DNA of 64,000 nt from JAWKWH01 sp963669285 (GCA_963669285.2 CAXXSI010000028.1:62001-126000); one strand, 5' to 3'. Positions 27,662 to 38,708 are shown, counted from the first letter of the stretch. Translations and numbers: made by a program. Notes: generated by a model not told the origin, from the sequence alone.

Positions 27662-27713
27662 AAAAAAGCCGGCAGGGCGAAGCCGAGCCGTCGCTTCGAC
27701 CAACCTTGCCGGC
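27662..27713 (-). terminator. Minus-strand intrinsic terminator without an assigned gene
   Basis: A 10-bp stem (GCCGGCAGGG, 27668-27677, with CCTTGCCGGC, 27704-27713) encloses a second stem (CGAAGC / GCTTCG). On the minus strand it is followed by six T (27662-27667). On the plus strand no T run follows, so it fits minus-strand termination. No recognised minus-strand gene precedes it; the nearest minus frame ends at 27727. Confidence 0.6.
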
Positions 27714-27921
27714 CTGCCTGAGCGGATCACGCCGCCACTGCCGGTACATCCGCGGTCAGCAGCAGCGCGTCCTTCATACCAGATAGCTTCGAATTGTTGC
27801 AGATCGATGACAAAAACTGCCCCGAAACCGGAAAATTCTGCAAAAATATACCTTTGACCTGACCGGAAAGCTGCGGGATAAGTTGGGCGATTGCCAATTT
27901 AGCCGCACAAGGAGAGGGAAT

Positions 27922-29208
27922 ATGTCCCAGCGTACCCCAGGATTCGATACACTTTCCGTTCATGCAGGCGCCAAGCCGGACCCGGCCACCGGCGCGCGCG
28001 CAACCCCGATCTACCAGACCACGTCATTCGTTTTCGATGACGCCGATCATGCGGCTTCGCTGTTCGGATTGCAGGCATTTGGCAATATCTACACCCGCAT
28101 CATGAACCCGACCCAGGCGGTGCTGGAAGAGCGGCTTGCCGCGCTGGAAGGTGGCACCGCCGCCCTGGCGCTTGCCTCTGGCCACGCCGCCCAGCTCATC
28201 GTATTTCACACATTGATGCGCTCGGGAGAGAATTTCGTCGCCGCAAGAAAGCTTTACGGCGGATCGATCAACCAGTTCGGCCATGCCTTCAAGAGTTTCG
28301 ACTGGCAGGTTCGCTGGGCGGATCCGGAAGACATTGCAAGCTTCGAGGCGCAGATCGACGACAAGACCAAGGCCATATTCTGCGAAAGCCTTGCCAATCC
28401 CGGCGGCACGTTCGTCGATCTCGAAGCCATCGGTAACGTGGCGCGCAAGCATGGCCTGCCGCTGATCGTCGACAACACCATGGCCAGTCCCTACCTGGTT
28501 CGGCCGATCGAGCACGGCGCCGATATTATTGTGCATTCATTGACCAAGTTCATTGGCGGTCACGGCAATTCAATGGGCGGCGTCATCGTCGACGCGGGAA
28601 CATTCGACTGGTCGAAATCGGGCAAGTATCCGATGCTCTCGGAGCCGCGCGACGAGTATGGCGGCATGGTGCTGCACGAGACATTCGGCAATTTCGCCTT
28701 TGCCATCGCCTGCCGGGTTCTGGGCTTGCGCGATTTCGGACCGGCGATCTCGCCCTTCAATGCATTCCAGATCGCCACCGGTTGCGAGACGCTGCCGTTG
28801 CGCATGCAACGCCATTGCGACAATGCGCTGAAAGTGGCGGACTGGTTGGCTAAACGGCCGGAAGTGGCCTGGGTTTCCTATCCTGGCTTGCCGAATGATC
28901 CGAACAACGCGTTGATGAAAAAATACTCGCCCGGCGGTGCCGGCGCCGTCTTCACATTCGGTTTGAAAGGTGGATACGATGCGGGCATCAAGTTCGTCGA
29001 GGGCCTGGAGATGTTCTCCCACCTGGCCAATATCGGCGACACCAAATCGCTGGTGATTCATCCCGCTTCGACCACGCACCGCCAGCTTTCCGACGAACAA
29101 AAGACCGCTGCAGGCGCCGGACCCGATACCATTCGCCTATCGATCGGTATCGAGAATGTCGAGGATATCATCGCCGACATCGAGCAGGCTTTGAAGAAGG
29201 CCGGCTGA
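27922..29208 (+). CDS. metY: O-acetylhomoserine aminocarboxypropyltransferase / sulfhydrylase
   Basis: 428 residues from ATG 27922, preceded by AAGGAGAGG. Cys/Met-metabolism PLP enzyme: FDTLSVHAGAKPDPATGARATPIYQTTSFVFDD, the PLP stacking region ASGHAAQ, DNTMASPY, the PLP lysine in HSLTKFIGGHG, and SLVIHPASTTHRQL. Length and the PIYQTTSF start match MetY (O-acetylhomoserine) rather than the shorter MetZ (O-succinylhomoserine), but the two are hard to separate. It makes homocysteine, or methionine, from acetylhomoserine and sulfide in the cytoplasm. I looked for a SAM-II riboswitch in the 268-bp leader and did not find its signature. Confidence 0.93.
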   Translation: MSQRTPGFDTLSVHAGAKPDPATGARATPIYQTTSFVFDDADHAASLFGLQAFGNIYTRIMNPTQAVLEERLAALEGGTAALALASGHAAQLIVFHTLMRSGENFVAARKLYGGSINQFGHAFKSFDWQVRWADPEDIASFEAQIDDKTKAIFCESLANPGGTFVDLEAIGNVARKHGLPLIVDNTMASPYLVRPIEHGADIIVHSLTKFIGGHGNSMGGVIVDAGTFDWSKSGKYPMLSEPRDEYGGMVLHETFGNFAFAIACRVLGLRDFGPAISPFNAFQIATGCETLPLRMQRHCDNALKVADWLAKRPEVAWVSYPGLPNDPNNALMKKYSPGGAGAVFTFGLKGGYDAGIKFVEGLEMFSHLANIGDTKSLVIHPASTTHRQLSDEQKTAAGAGPDTIRLSIGIENVEDIIADIEQALKKAG

Positions 29209-29238
29209 TCGGATCGAACCGGATGAGCAGAGAGGGGT

Positions 29239-29267
29239 GCGGCGGAGTTGAGTAACTTCGCCGCTTT
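29239..29267 (+). terminator. Probable terminator after metY
   Basis: An 11-bp stem with one G-T wobble (GCGGCGGAGTT / AACTTCGCCGC) and a GAGT loop, followed by TTT. It sits in the 58-bp gap between metY and the convergent P450 gene. The short T run makes it a moderate candidate. Confidence 0.55.
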
Positions 29268-30502
29268 CACCATTCCGCTTTTAGCGTCTCCAGCCCGTGG
29301 AAATGAAAACTGTCGCGATATTGCGGATCGCCGGCCAGCCTGATCCGCGGTAGTCGCTCGAATAGCACTTTCAGCGAGGTCCGCATCTCAAGCCTGGCCA
29401 GCGGCGCACCGATGCAAAAATGCAATCCGGCTCCGAATGTAACGTTCTTCTGGTCGCCTCTATCCGGGATGAAGCGACCGGCGTCTTCGAACGCCGCCGG
29501 ATCGCGGTTTGCCGCACCCAGCAGCAGGCCGGTTTCCTCGCCGGGTTTGATGACCACGCCCGCAGCAGCCTCGATTTCTTCATAGGCAAAACGGGTGAAC
29601 ATGTGGAGCGGTGCGTCAAATCGTGTGCATTCCTCGACCGTTTTTGCCGCGGCATCGTGATCGGTGAAGAACCGTCCCGGATCGCCGCCTTGCAGCAGCA
29701 CAGTGCGGATTGCGTTTCCGGTCTGGTGTACGGTGGCTTCATGGCCGGCGTTCAACAACAGAATCGTCGATGAGATCAGTTCGTCTTCGGAGAGTTTCTG
29801 TGCTTCATCTCGCGCTGCAATCATCAGGCTGAGCAGGTCATCGCCCGGTGCTTTTCTACGCTCGGCGATCCGATCGCGCATGTAGGCGGCAAATGTCGCT
29901 GCCGCCTCGTTGGCCGCAATTTCATCGCCGTGTGAATGACCGTGCGAATACATCGCCACCATGGCATGCGACCATTCCAGCAGCTGTTCGCCGTCTTCGG
30001 CCGGTAGTCCGAGCATTTCGGTGATGATGACGATTGGCACCGGCGTGGCGAATGCTGGCAACAGGTCGATTTGCCCGGCAGCCTGGAATCCGTCGATCAG
30101 CTCGTTTGCCAGCCTTTCGATCCGTGGCTCGAGCCTCTCGATCTGGCGTGACACGAACGCCCGGTTCACCAGAGCTCTCAGGCGGGTGTGGTCGGGCGGT
30201 TCCAGTTCCAATAGCGAATGCGCCTCCAGCCGGTCGAAATCGGCAAGATGCGACCGGTCCGCCTTGCTTCCGGCCGCAAAGGACGGACGTTCCCGTCCCA
30301 ACCTGCGGTCGCGCAACAGCCGGTTGACGTCGTGGTACCCGGCAAAACACCACATATTGTATTCCTGCCAGAAGAATGCCCGTGCATGCCGGTGCGCAAA
30401 TGCGTAGGCCTCATACGGATTCTGGACAAAACGCTGATCGTGCGGATCAAGCGACAATCGCCTGGTTGTCTCGTCGTAGTTCAGGTAGGTAAGAGGCTGC
30501 AT
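29267..30502 (-). CDS. Cytochrome P450 (bacterial class I type)
   Basis: 411 residues from ATG 30502 (MQPLTYLNYD), the usual size for soluble bacterial P450s. Landmarks: I-helix LLNAGHEATVHQTGN, where the usual AGxET is AGHEAT; K-helix ExxR as EECTR; and the heme-binding FGAGLHFCIGAPLARLE with axial Cys363. It would oxidise a small molecule using electrons from a ferredoxin and reductase; neither is encoded nearby. Similar to the CYP107/CYP109-like broad group, with family not assignable. Confidence 0.94.
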   Translation of the reverse strand: MQPLTYLNYDETTRRLSLDPHDQRFVQNPYEAYAFAHRHARAFFWQEYNMWCFAGYHDVNRLLRDRRLGRERPSFAAGSKADRSHLADFDRLEAHSLLELEPPDHTRLRALVNRAFVSRQIERLEPRIERLANELIDGFQAAGQIDLLPAFATPVPIVIITEMLGLPAEDGEQLLEWSHAMVAMYSHGHSHGDEIAANEAAATFAAYMRDRIAERRKAPGDDLLSLMIAARDEAQKLSEDELISSTILLLNAGHEATVHQTGNAIRTVLLQGGDPGRFFTDHDAAAKTVEECTRFDAPLHMFTRFAYEEIEAAAGVVIKPGEETGLLLGAANRDPAAFEDAGRFIPDRGDQKNVTFGAGLHFCIGAPLARLEMRTSLKVLFERLPRIRLAGDPQYRDSFHFHGLETLKAEW

Positions 30503-30659
30503 CTGAATGGCGATTTCCGTAAATGCTGGAGTAATCCGACATTGGCTGAGCCGGGCAGTCCACGCAAGCATGCGTGCGGCAAATTCGACAGGTCGGCGGG
30601 TTTCAAGCGCTTTAGTTTCGCCGGCAGTGGCAATGGAAACGGCGGCCTCGGCGTTTGCA

Positions 30660-30675
30660 TTAACGGTCGCTTAAC
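30660..30675. promoter_or_regulatory. Possible CtrA-binding site (TTAA-N7-TTAAC)
   Basis: The sequence TTAACGGTCGCTTAAC matches the full bipartite CtrA consensus TTAA-N7-TTAAC known from Caulobacter and other alphaproteobacteria. It lies 158 bp upstream of the P450 start and 151 bp upstream of clpP. The target gene is unclear; the match is exact but short, so chance occurrence is possible. Confidence 0.4.
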
Positions 30676-30739
30676 GTCATCTGCCAACAACTGGCTATGA
30701 AACGATTCGGGCGGGCAGTAACCGTGTGGGCTAAACAGC

Positions 30740-30769
30740 CTTGCAGCATGTGGTACCGGCACCCTATCT
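30740..30769 (+). promoter_or_regulatory. RpoH (heat-shock) type promoter for clpP
   Basis: CTTGCA (30740-30745), 16 bases, then CCCTATCT (30762-30769). This resembles the alphaproteobacterial RpoH pattern CTTGAA-N16/17-CCYATNT. Transcription would start about 50 bases before the clpP ATG. Heat-shock control of clpP fits family knowledge; the call rests on pattern only. Confidence 0.6.
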
Positions 30770-30825
30770 AACGGGTTCGAATTCAAAGGGTGAGCGCAGG
30801 TTCGCCCATACGCAAAGGACGAGAG

Positions 30826-31461
<636 letters not shown>

Positions 31462-31756
31462 CGGCTTTTCGCGGACGGATTGACCGGTTTAGGTCCGGGT
31501 GCGGCAATATGGCAACAACCGAACTTGATCGATAGCAGGGATTGGCGTGTGTTAATCCTATATTGAGTTTCAGTGTCTTAGCATTACCTGTTGATTGGCA
31601 AACGGGCGTTTTGCGGATAGAAAAGCCACGGATCGCGTGTCGATCAGTTTTGCGTGTGGTGGTTGGCAGGACATGCATGCCGCCATATTGTAAACTCCTG
31701 ATGACGGGATACATGTTTCGTGATCGGGGCGCGCAGTTGAAAGGACTTGGTGGGAA

Positions 31757-33034
<1,278 letters not shown>

Positions 33035-33331
33035 CATCGCCGCATACCTGGACGGTTTCGAGTCGGTTTAAGCGCGTATTTGCCGAGGTATTGCTATACC
33101 GGGATTGGCCAAGCTGGCCCTGACAACCGGTCGGTCGGGATCGCCGCGAATTTTCACCGATCCCCTTGATCTTGTGTTTTCCAAGCGCCACTTACCGCGT
33201 AAGGAGCTTGGGCATAATTTCCGGCCGCGCTAGATAAATGGCCGCAATTGCGGCATAGGCGGAAGAGACTTTGTGTTCAGGACAGATTCGCGGTCGGCTA
33301 AAATAGCGGCTGCAACTGAAAGGCAGTTTTG

Positions 33332-35758
33332 ATGACAGGCAATATCGAATCGGGAGAACAGAGACCGGTAAGCGGCATTTATGCCGTTTTGCCGCTGCGC
33401 GACATTGTCGTGTTCCCGCACATGATCGTTCCGTTGTTCGTCGGCCGCGAGAAATCGATCAAGGCGCTCGAACAGGTCATGAGCGGCGAGAAACAGATTC
33501 TGTTGGCAACGCAAAAGAACGCCGCCGACGATGATCCTGAAGCCTCTGCAATCTATGAGGTCGGCACGATCGCCAATGTGCTGCAGCTACTCAAACTGCC
33601 CGATGGCACAGTCAAGGTGCTCGTCGAGGGCACCACACGCGCGCAGATCGTCGAATTTGCCGAACACCCCGATTTTCACCAGGCCCAGGCCGAAGTGCTC
33701 GACGAAGACATCGGTGACGAGGTCGAGATTGAGGCGCTGGCGCGTTCCGTCGTCGGCGACTTCGAAAACTATGTGAAACTCAACAAGAAGATATCTCCGG
33801 AAGTTGTTGGCGCGGCTAGTCAAATTGAAGATTACTCCAAGCTGGCAGATACCGTCGCTTCCCATTTGGCCATCAAGATCCCCGAAAAGCAGGAAATGTT
33901 GGCTACGCTCTCGGTCAAGGAGCGGCTGGAAAAGGCAATGGGCTTCATGGAGTCCGAGATTTCGGTGCTCCAGGTTGAAAAGCGCATCCGCAGCCGCGTC
34001 AAGCGGCAGATGGAGAAGACCCAGCGCGAGTATTATCTCAACGAGCAGATGAAGGCGATCCAGAAGGAACTCGGCGAGGGCGAGGACGGCCGCGACGAGA
34101 ACGCCGAATTGGAAGAGCGCATCAAGAAGACCAAACTCTCCAAGGAGGCCCGCGAAAAGGCCGAGGCGGAGATGAAGAAGCTGCGCCAGATGGCGCCGAT
34201 GTCGGCCGAGGCGACGGTTGTGCGCAACTATCTCGACTGGCTGCTGTCGATTCCGTGGCGCAAGAAGTCAAAGGTCAAGCAAGACCTGGATTTCGCACAG
34301 AATGTGCTCGACGCCGACCATTATGGTCTCGACAAGGTCAAGGACCGCATCGTCGAATATCTTGCGGTACAAAGCCGTCACAACAAGCTTAAAGGCCCGA
34401 TCCTGTGTCTCGTCGGTCCGCCCGGCGTCGGCAAGACGTCGCTTGGCAAGTCGATTGCGCGGGCCACCGGACGCGAATTTGTCCGTATGGCGCTTGGCGG
34501 TGTGCGCGACGAAGCCGAGATCCGCGGACACCGGCGGACCTATATCGGTTCGATGCCCGGCAAGGTCATCCAGTCGATGAAGAAAGCCAAGAAATCCAAT
34601 CCGCTGTTCCTGTTCGACGAGATCGATAAGATGGGCATGGACTTCCGCGGCGATCCGTCCTCGGCTCTGCTCGAAGTGCTCGACCCGGAGCAGAATTCGA
34701 CCTTCATGGATCACTATCTGGAGGTTGAGTACGACCTGTCCAGCGTCATGTTCATTACCACGGCGAACACCCTCAACATTCCGCCGCCGCTGATGGACCG
34801 CATGGAGATCATCCGCATTGCCGGCTACACCGAGGATGAAAAAGTCGAAATCGCCAAACGGCACCTGCTGCCGAAGGCAATGACCGACCATGCACTCAAA
34901 GACGAAGAGTTCTCGGTGACCGACGATGCGATGCGGCAGATTATCCGCACCTACACCCGCGAGGCCGGCGTTCGCAATTTCGAGCGCGAACTGATGACCC
35001 TGTCGCGCAAGGCGGTGACCGAAATTCTGCGCACCAAGGTGGAGACGGTCAACATCACCGAAGACAATCTCGACGATTACCTCGGTGTGCCGCGCTTCCG
35101 TTTCGGGCAGAACGAGGGCGAGGATCAGGTTGGCGTTGTGACCGGCCTGGCATGGACCGAGGTCGGTGGCGAGCTGCTGACCATCGAAGGCGTCATGATG
35201 CCCGGTAAGGGCAAGATGACGGTCACCGGCAATCTTCGCGAAGTGATGAAGGAATCGATTTCGGCCGCCGCATCCTATGTGCGCTCGCGCGCCATCGATT
35301 TCGGCATCGAGCCGCCGATGTTCGAAAAGAAGGACATCCACGTTCACGTGCCCGAGGGCGCAACGCCCAAGGACGGTCCGTCGGCCGGCGTCGCCATGGT
35401 GACGGCTATTGTTTCGGTGCTGACCGGCATTCCTGCGCGCAGCGATGTCGCCATGACCGGCGAGATCACCTTGCGGGGCAGGGTGCTGCCGATCGGCGGG
35501 CTGAAGGAGAAGCTTCTGGCGGCGCTGCGCGGCGGCATGAAGAAGGTGCTGATTCCAGAGGAGAACGCCAAGGATCTGGCCGAAATTCCCGACAACGTGA
35601 AAAGCGGGCTTGAGATTATTCCGGTCAGCCGTGTTGGCGAGGTTTTGAACCACGCGCTGGTCCAAATGCCCGAGCCGATTGAATGGCAGGAGCCCGCCGA
35701 ATCACCTCCGCCGGCCTCCGGCGAGGCCGAATCAGCAACCGGCGCCGTGGCCCACTGA
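33332..35758 (+). CDS. lon: ATP-dependent protease Lon
   Basis: 808 residues from ATG 33332; a TTG directly before it is in frame. N-terminal LAN domain (YAVLPLRDIVVFPHMIVPLFVGR), coiled coil with RQMEKTQREYYLNEQMKAIQKELGE, AAA+ module with Walker A GPPGVGKTSLGKS and the LGGVRDEAEIRGHRRTYIGSMPG block, then the protease domain with the Ser684-Lys727 dyad (KDGPSAGVA; GLKEK). It degrades damaged and regulatory proteins. The CTTGAT-N16-GCCACTTA string at 33165-33194 is a weak heat-shock promoter candidate. The C-terminus has a short proline-rich tail. Confidence 0.99.
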   Translation: MTGNIESGEQRPVSGIYAVLPLRDIVVFPHMIVPLFVGREKSIKALEQVMSGEKQILLATQKNAADDDPEASAIYEVGTIANVLQLLKLPDGTVKVLVEGTTRAQIVEFAEHPDFHQAQAEVLDEDIGDEVEIEALARSVVGDFENYVKLNKKISPEVVGAASQIEDYSKLADTVASHLAIKIPEKQEMLATLSVKERLEKAMGFMESEISVLQVEKRIRSRVKRQMEKTQREYYLNEQMKAIQKELGEGEDGRDENAELEERIKKTKLSKEAREKAEAEMKKLRQMAPMSAEATVVRNYLDWLLSIPWRKKSKVKQDLDFAQNVLDADHYGLDKVKDRIVEYLAVQSRHNKLKGPILCLVGPPGVGKTSLGKSIARATGREFVRMALGGVRDEAEIRGHRRTYIGSMPGKVIQSMKKAKKSNPLFLFDEIDKMGMDFRGDPSSALLEVLDPEQNSTFMDHYLEVEYDLSSVMFITTANTLNIPPPLMDRMEIIRIAGYTEDEKVEIAKRHLLPKAMTDHALKDEEFSVTDDAMRQIIRTYTREAGVRNFERELMTLSRKAVTEILRTKVETVNITEDNLDDYLGVPRFRFGQNEGEDQVGVVTGLAWTEVGGELLTIEGVMMPGKGKMTVTGNLREVMKESISAAASYVRSRAIDFGIEPPMFEKKDIHVHVPEGATPKDGPSAGVAMVTAIVSVLTGIPARSDVAMTGEITLRGRVLPIGGLKEKLLAALRGGMKKVLIPEENAKDLAEIPDNVKSGLEIIPVSRVGEVLNHALVQMPEPIEWQEPAESPPPASGEAESATGAVAH

Positions 35759-35793
35759 ACCGGTTAAAATCGGACAATTGAAAGCATAGATTG

Positions 35794-35824
35794 AAAAATG
35801 CCGGGTTCGCCCGGCATTTTTCTT
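35794..35824 (+). terminator. Intrinsic terminator after lon
   Basis: Stem ATGCCGGG / CCCGGCAT with a TTCG loop (35799-35816), an A run before and TTTTTCTT after. It can work in both directions; it ends lon transcription 36 bp past the stop. Confidence 0.9.
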
Positions 35825-35865
35825 GATTAAACGCCGGAATCCCGCAGAATTCCGGTGTTTTAGAC

Positions 35866-35894
35866 TTGGACTGGTTGCAACAACCCCATAAAAT
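35866..35894 (+). promoter_or_regulatory. Sigma-70-type promoter for hupB
   Basis: TTGGAC (35866-35871), a 17-base spacer and TAAAAT (35889-35894). Start of transcription near 35901, about 53 nt before the hupB ATG, which follows the purine-rich ribosome site AGGAAGGGG. Confidence 0.72.
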
Positions 35895-35953
35895 CCGCAC
35901 TTGCCGAACTGAGTCGCTCATTCGGCTATGTAACCAGGAAGGGGTTTTCCATC

Positions 35954-36226
35954 ATGAACAAAAATGAGCTAGTTTCGGCCGTGGCGGATGCGGCGGGTTT
36001 GTCCAAGAGTGACGCGCAATCCGCAATCGAGGCAGTATTTGACACGATCACCAACGAATTGAAAAAAGGTGGCGATGTCCGCCTTGTCGGTTTCGGTAAT
36101 TTTTCAATGAGCCGGCGTGAAGCGTCGACCGGTCGCAATCCCCAAACGGGTGCACCTGTCGCCATTCCGGCGCGCAATGTTCCAAAGTTTTCGGCGGGCA
36201 AGGGTCTCAAAGACGCGATCAACTGA
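35954..36226 (+). CDS. hupB: DNA-binding protein HU
   Basis: 90 residues. MNKNELVSAVADAAGLSKSDAQSAIEAVFDTI is the dimerising helical body; VRLVGFGNFSMSRREASTGRNPQTGAPVAIPARNVPKFSAGKGLKDAIN contains the GFGxF motif and the beta arms with the intercalating proline (RNPQTG). It bends and compacts the nucleoid. The lon-hupB order is typical of alphaproteobacteria; the nuo genes that often follow in Rhizobiales are not here. Confidence 0.98.
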   Translation: MNKNELVSAVADAAGLSKSDAQSAIEAVFDTITNELKKGGDVRLVGFGNFSMSRREASTGRNPQTGAPVAIPARNVPKFSAGKGLKDAIN

Positions 36227-36250
36227 TCCCGCCATCCAGTTACGATAACG

Positions 36251-36278
36251 AAAAGCCGGGCATGTCCCGGCTTTTTTC
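36251..36278 (+). terminator. Intrinsic terminator after hupB
   Basis: Stem AAGCCGGG / CCCGGCTT with a CATGT loop, followed by six T, 25 bp past the hupB stop. The A run before it means it may also serve the convergent SRPBCC gene. Confidence 0.92.
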
Positions 36279-36320
36279 GTGCCAGCCCCGCGGGTAGTAT
36301 TCGTGCAGCGACAGCTCTGG

Positions 36321-36974
36321 TCAGGTCCTGGTCTGCCGGGGGATCATCGTTTCCCGACGGCGACTGAAAACGTTTCGCAACAGCGTGATGTTGTGCGGGA
36401 AGGACGGTCGGTCCGATCGCGGTTTGTTTTCGCCGTCGCGCCGGCGAGCCAGTTCGGCCTGCATCGCTCGGAAAGCTCTGCGCATCGCCCAGCGATGGTT
36501 CCAGACGAACAGAGGCGGCACGATGCGGGACACGGGCTCGATCAGCCTGTGCTTGCAATCGATACGCCAGCTAAACGTCACCCGCGTTCCGCAGTCGATT
36601 TGCTCAACCGCGATGCCGGCGGTTCCGTTGAAATCGCCGTGGATGGCGATGTCCATCAGACGCTCCGGCTCGAGCCTTGTTACCGTTCCGCTGAAAATGA
36701 AGGAATGCGGCAGCCATCCCTTTGTGTGTGCCCAGACATGATGGCCGACATCGCCATCCCTGTCCTCGATCGTCTCGATCTTCATGACGATATTGCCGCA
36801 CCAGTCCGAAATCCGGTCGATATCGAACGCCACATCGATGACATCGGCTGCGTCGAATTCGAAATCCCAGATGCTCTGCAGCGCAAATTGCGGACGGCGT
36901 TGCCGATCGGTCCCGTCGGCTCGCCCGGACAAGCCGTAAGTGCCGATTTCACCGGTTAGCCCAACTTCCTGCAT
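36321..36974 (-). CDS. SRPBCC superfamily protein
   Basis: 217 residues from ATG 36974 (MQEVGLTGEIG). The frame is open to 37130 but lacks resemblance there. The middle has the START-like helix-grip pattern: SIWDFEFDAADVIDVAFDIDRISDWCGNIVMKIETIE, then HHVWAHTKGWLPHSFIFSGTVTRLEPERLMDIAIHGDFNGTAGI and TRVTFSWRID. Such proteins bind hydrophobic ligands or act as cyclases. The arginine-rich tail is variable. Convergent with hupB; no operon partner. Confidence 0.78.
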   Translation of the reverse strand: MQEVGLTGEIGTYGLSGRADGTDRQRRPQFALQSIWDFEFDAADVIDVAFDIDRISDWCGNIVMKIETIEDRDGDVGHHVWAHTKGWLPHSFIFSGTVTRLEPERLMDIAIHGDFNGTAGIAVEQIDCGTRVTFSWRIDCKHRLIEPVSRIVPPLFVWNHRWAMRRAFRAMQAELARRRDGENKPRSDRPSFPHNITLLRNVFSRRRETMIPRQTRT

Positions 36975-37148
36975 GGTCAGCCACCCACCATGTCGCGCAG
37001 TCGCAGAGGGTGAATTGAAGCAAATTGACCGGTCGACGGCAAGCAGTGCATCTGATCGCTGCCTATTTGAACCGCGGCACTTGTTTCGCACCGGTCGATT
37101 TGCTACATGCGCCGGGCCGATCAGGACCACTTGGTTCCGGTCGCTCGT

Positions 37149-37235
37149 GCGGTCGTGGCGGAATTGGTAGACGCGCAGCGTTGAGGTCGCTGTTCCTTAA
37201 CCGGAGTGGAAGTTCGAGTCTTCTCGACCGCACCA
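37149..37235 (+). tRNA. tRNA-Leu(GAG)
   Basis: 87 nt with encoded CCA. Acceptor arms GCGGTCG / CGACCGC pair perfectly. The anticodon loop TTGAGGT between AGCG and CGCT gives GAG. A long variable arm (about 37192-37209, GTTCCTTAACCGGAGTGG) is typical of leucine tRNA, and the T loop is GTTCGAGTC. Confidence 0.97.
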
Positions 37236-37494
37236 AAGTCTTTTACTAAATGACGGTGAAACTCTGGCTGTATGGCGGCTACGCGGCGCTAAGGGCCTGT
37301 CGGAGATTATTCGCGGTTATTCCGATACCGATCTCGGCACGCAATTGAGCACAACCTCGTGGCAACGTGGTAGCCGTCAACTCTGCGTATACTGCAGTGC
37401 TTCGAAATTAAGCGGAAGCGGCCCCCGGTGGCGCCGTTCGCGGTTGCGTATATCATGCCATGCCCAGCCACATTTATGCAGCGCTTTTCCACAT

Positions 37495-38244
37495 TCATGT
37501 TTGATCCTGAAGGTCAGGGTTTTGCGTTGCTTCATGCTCGCGGACGGTGCAGCGCCCCAGGGTTTGTCGAACCAACTGTCCCCTTTGTCCGTTTGTGACT
37601 GTCGATGGGAAACGCGCGCGTATCGCCTCCGGCAGAAATATGCCCTGGGCGGCGATCGGTTCGACGAGTTGTTTCACGTCCCAGCCCGGCCTCGGGGAGA
37701 ACACAAACCCGTCCAAGACGTCGCAATATCGTTGTGAATCGATGAGCAATTTGCGCGCACCGGCATTGCTGAGGATGTAGGCCGCCGAACTCTGCATCCA
37801 ACCGGTGAGGCTGCCGAGTTGCCGGCCCGGATAAATGTCCCCAATCCCGCTGAGCATAACCTTGAGTGGAATCCAGTCGAGTTTGATCGCATCGTGGTCG
37901 CCAATCCGCTCGGCAAGCAGACGCAATGTGTCGCGGAAGTCGGTTGTCAGGACGATGTCGTCCTCAAAAATCGCAATATGGTCGCTATCATCGTGAATGC
38001 AGCGCTCCCACAGCTTGCGATGTGATTCGAAGCATGCAACTTCCGACGGATCCAGCTCCGATCTGCGCTTCGTGCAGATCAGGTTCATGTTGGGAACGTA
38101 CCCGGTTTTATCGATATCCAGCGTGTCGGCATCAACAGCATCGAAATACTCAAACCCGACACCGGCTTTGCCAAATTGCTCGGTCATGAACGCCCGGCGT
38201 TCGACCGCGCTTGCCAAGCTGATGACATGGCAGTTCAATTCCAT
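37495..38244 (-). CDS. Glycosyltransferase family 25 (LPS/EPS side chain)
   Basis: 249 residues. GT25 hallmarks: CHVISLASAVERRAFMTEQFGKAGVGFEYFDAVD at the N-terminus, LDPSEVACFESHRKLWERCI, the metal/nucleotide motif IAIFEDDIVL, and MQSSAAYILSNAGARKLL. Enzymes of this family transfer galactose or glucose to lipopolysaccharide core or exopolysaccharide in the cytoplasm. It lies 4 bp from a tiny membrane protein gene on the same strand (38248-38466) and is likely co-transcribed with it. It is outside the main polysaccharide cluster. Confidence 0.9.
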   Translation of the reverse strand: MELNCHVISLASAVERRAFMTEQFGKAGVGFEYFDAVDADTLDIDKTGYVPNMNLICTKRRSELDPSEVACFESHRKLWERCIHDDSDHIAIFEDDIVLTTDFRDTLRLLAERIGDHDAIKLDWIPLKVMLSGIGDIYPGRQLGSLTGWMQSSAAYILSNAGARKLLIDSQRYCDVLDGFVFSPRPGWDVKQLVEPIAAQGIFLPEAIRARFPSTVTNGQRGQLVRQTLGRCTVREHEATQNPDLQDQT

Positions 38245-38247
38245 ATT

Positions 38248-38466
38248 TCATCCCCCCCTGATGCGGATTCTGATGGCTAAAAACAAGAAGAAGCAGGCGG
38301 CCAACATCAGCCCGGGACCCGCGGCTATGTAAAACGGGCCGATGGTTTCCGATCCCTCGATCGCCACCAGGTTCACAATCACGTAGAGTGATCCAAATGC
38401 GGCAAGCGCCAGCAAGACCGCGGCGATGGCAGCGGCGATATCAAGCCATTGTTTCAAGCGTTGCAT
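38248..38466 (-). CDS. Small hypothetical membrane protein
   Basis: 72 residues from ATG 38466 (MQRLKQWLDI); a start at 38487 is also in frame. Two hydrophobic helices (about 8-33 and 44-66) end in a basic RIRIRGG tail. No family recognised. It ends 4 bp before the GT25 gene, so it is probably the first gene of that pair. Confidence 0.6.
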   Translation of the reverse strand: MQRLKQWLDIAAAIAAVLLALAAFGSLYVIVNLVAIEGSETIGPFYIAAGPGLMLAACFFLFLAIRIRIRGG

Positions 38467-38708
38467 TCTGGCAATCCGAACCCCCATCGAGTTGCAGCGC
38501 GGTTCTCAATTGCCAAAGCTATAATGCAACCAAAGATAATAGCAAATACTTGAAATCAATCTAAAATAGTAAATTAGTGAGATCGACCAGGCGCTGTCCC
38601 GAATCCCGACTCCAGCCACTGCTTCAGGTTGAAAACGTGCTCTGCCCCTGGCTCGCCGCTGCGGTGCAACGACCAAACCTGACAGATCCGACTTGCGCGC
38701 CGATCATC

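Larger units (their letters stand above)
30503..30825. other. P450-clpP divergent control region
   Basis: 323 bp between two divergent genes. It holds a CtrA-like box (30660-30675) and a heat-shock-type promoter for clpP (30740-30769), both listed separately. A purine-rich stretch, CAAAGGACGAG, precedes the clpP start. No small gene is evident. Confidence 0.6.

Noticed and set aside
27727..27921. SAM-II riboswitch in front of metY
   Set aside because: The known core (paired CACG/CGTG with TGCAGCCACGTTAAA-type conserved bases and a distal GCTAAA) is not found; only weak hairpins are visible.
34268..35665. 465-codon minus-strand frame within lon
   Set aside because: Entirely antisense to the Lon AAA+ and protease domains; an effect of high G+C codon bias.
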